Assembly (NCBI GenBank): GCA_947169115.1
Contig: CAMVOK010000004.1
Location: forward strand, 1 to 64,000
Length of the DNA: 64,000 bases
Direction of reading: 5' to 3'
From: an uncultured Prevotellaceae bacterium
Lineage (GTDB): Bacteria > Bacteroidota > Bacteroidia > Bacteroidales > Bacteroidaceae
The position numbers and the translations under genes are program-made. Under the pieces are notes generated by a model. The model worked only from the letters and a program-made list of their open reading frames with translations. It made no database searches and had not been told where the DNA came from. This document shows positions 63,455 through 64,000 of this stretch, piece by piece. How positions within the stretch are numbered: the stretch's first letter is position 1; each line of letters starts with the position of its first letter.

Positions 63455-64000
63455 TCACTCTGGACTTTCGTTTACAGGTACGTCTGCTGTTGTCAAGTTC
63501 CTGCGGTAGAACAGTAGCAGGGCTATGATGCCGCAAGATATGGCAGCATCGGCAAAATTGAAGATTGGACTAAAAAAGATAAAATGCTCACCGCCCAGCC
63601 AAGGAAACCATAAGGGCCAGTCCCATTCTACAAGAGGAAAGTAGAACATGTCCACAACACGGCCATGGAACAACGTACCATAGCCCGTGCCAAAAGGAAC
63701 GAACTCGGCCACCATCGGAGTAGGCGGATTATTGAAAACCAGACCATAAAAAACACAATCAATGATATTTCCCGCAGCTCCGGCAATGATGAGGGAGATA
63801 CATACGAGATATCCCCATGAGATACCCCGCCGTATGGATTTATAGAGATAAAAGGCAATGAGTATAACGAAAATGATGCGGAACGAGGTCAGCAGGAACT
63901 TATCGAAGAACTGCCACCCAAAGGCCATGCCATTGTTTTCTGTAAAAAGCAGATAGAACCAATCCGTCACATGGATGCTCTGGTGAAGATACATACCAGT
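63455..64000 (-). CDS. lspA: Lipoprotein signal peptidase (5' end outside window)
   Basis: Membrane aspartyl peptidase that cleaves prolipoproteins before the lipidated Cys. The visible 180 residues contain FTENNGMAFG, a conserved AGAAGNIIDCVFYG (first catalytic Asp) and IFNFADAAIS (second Asp), with four membrane helices. The frame is open to the window edge, and ATG 63994 starts inside family sequence (xTGMYLHQSIHVTDWFY), so the true start is beyond 64000. Confidence 0.92.
   Translation of the reverse strand, partial: TGMYLHQSIHVTDWFYLLFTENNGMAFGWQFFDKFLLTSFRIIFVILIAFYLYKSIRRGISWGYLVCISLIIAGAAGNIIDCVFYGLVFNNPPTPMVAEFVPFGTGYGTLFHGRVVDMFYFPLVEWDWPLWFPWLGGEHFIFFSPIFNFADAAISCGIIALLLFYRRNLTTADVPVNESPE

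Overview
The window is a piece of a Bacteroidales chromosome, most likely Prevotella/Segatella or a close relative. Support: promoters with the Bacteroidetes signature (TTTG, about 20 nt, TAnnTTTG) ahead of many genes, no Shine-Dalgarno-like leaders, Bacteroidetes-only families (DUF4491, DUF4296, DUF6029-like, Omp28-like lipoproteins), surface proteins ending in the LSGRR...GVYI...GKKVVK type of C-terminal domain, and dense short intergenic repeats. All function calls rest on reading motifs and family resemblance by eye; no database search was run.

Layout. 1-16.3 kb: end of a large surface protein, DUF4491, a MATE exporter, tRNA-Pro(TGG), a LysM glucosaminidase, cytidine deaminase, an ABC-F ATPase, a DUF4160/DUF2442 pair, a strongly structured candidate RNA (8462-8615), a lipoprotein trio, a UDG-like glycosylase, a threonine-aldolase-like enzyme, grpE-dnaJ and folC. 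16.5-37 kb: an acyltransferase, a D-galactose operon (galM, MFS transporter, galK), then an L-arabinose operon (lipoprotein mutarotase, Na+/sugar symporter, araD, small secreted protein, araA). A type III restriction-modification locus plus a lone HigA-like antitoxin separates araA from the FGGY (ribulokinase-like) gene. 37-49.3 kb: alanine dehydrogenase, a secreted SGNH hydrolase, a minus-strand operon of secreted or outer-membrane proteins with Omp28/TlpA redox folds, then transketolase and rpiB. 50-60 kb: an eight-gene minus-strand operon from one near-consensus promoter (59818-59849): L-galactose dehydrogenase-like AKR, COG3618 lactonase, L-fucose isomerase, FucP permease, RhaM-like mutarotase, L-galactonate-dehydrogenase-like Zn-ADH, tagaturonate reductase, altronate dehydratase. 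Upstream lie a GH30 glycosidase coupled to a second AKR. 62.2-64 kb: a small protein, a DUF4296 lipoprotein and the end of lspA.

How it fits together. D-galactose, L-arabinose, L-fucose/L-galactose and a GH30 resembling endo-1,6-galactanases are the components and enzyme of type II arabinogalactan and related plant glycans; transketolase and RpiB take up the pentose phosphates. The eight-gene operon spells a full route L-galactose to L-galactonolactone to L-galactonate to D-tagaturonate to D-altronate to 2-keto-3-deoxygluconate, with FucI added and fuculokinase and fuculose-phosphate aldolase absent.

The most unusual property is repetitive. GC-rich palindromic pairs (CTCCCC-GAGG-type arms about 60-100 bp apart) sit between genes, commonly with the second arm ending a few bases before the next ATG. 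Low-complexity 10-11 bp repeats (TTCAACT, AAAATT, GCATAAT, GGTGAAG types) and two further dispersed repeats fill other gaps. All these classes have also entered reading frames without breaking them (MATE, FolC, UDG, TlpA-like, Omp28-like, FucP, FucI, lactonase, RpiB C-terminus), much as palindromic elements do in Rickettsia. Two or three intergenic segments fold into long nested hairpins and are candidate new RNAs.
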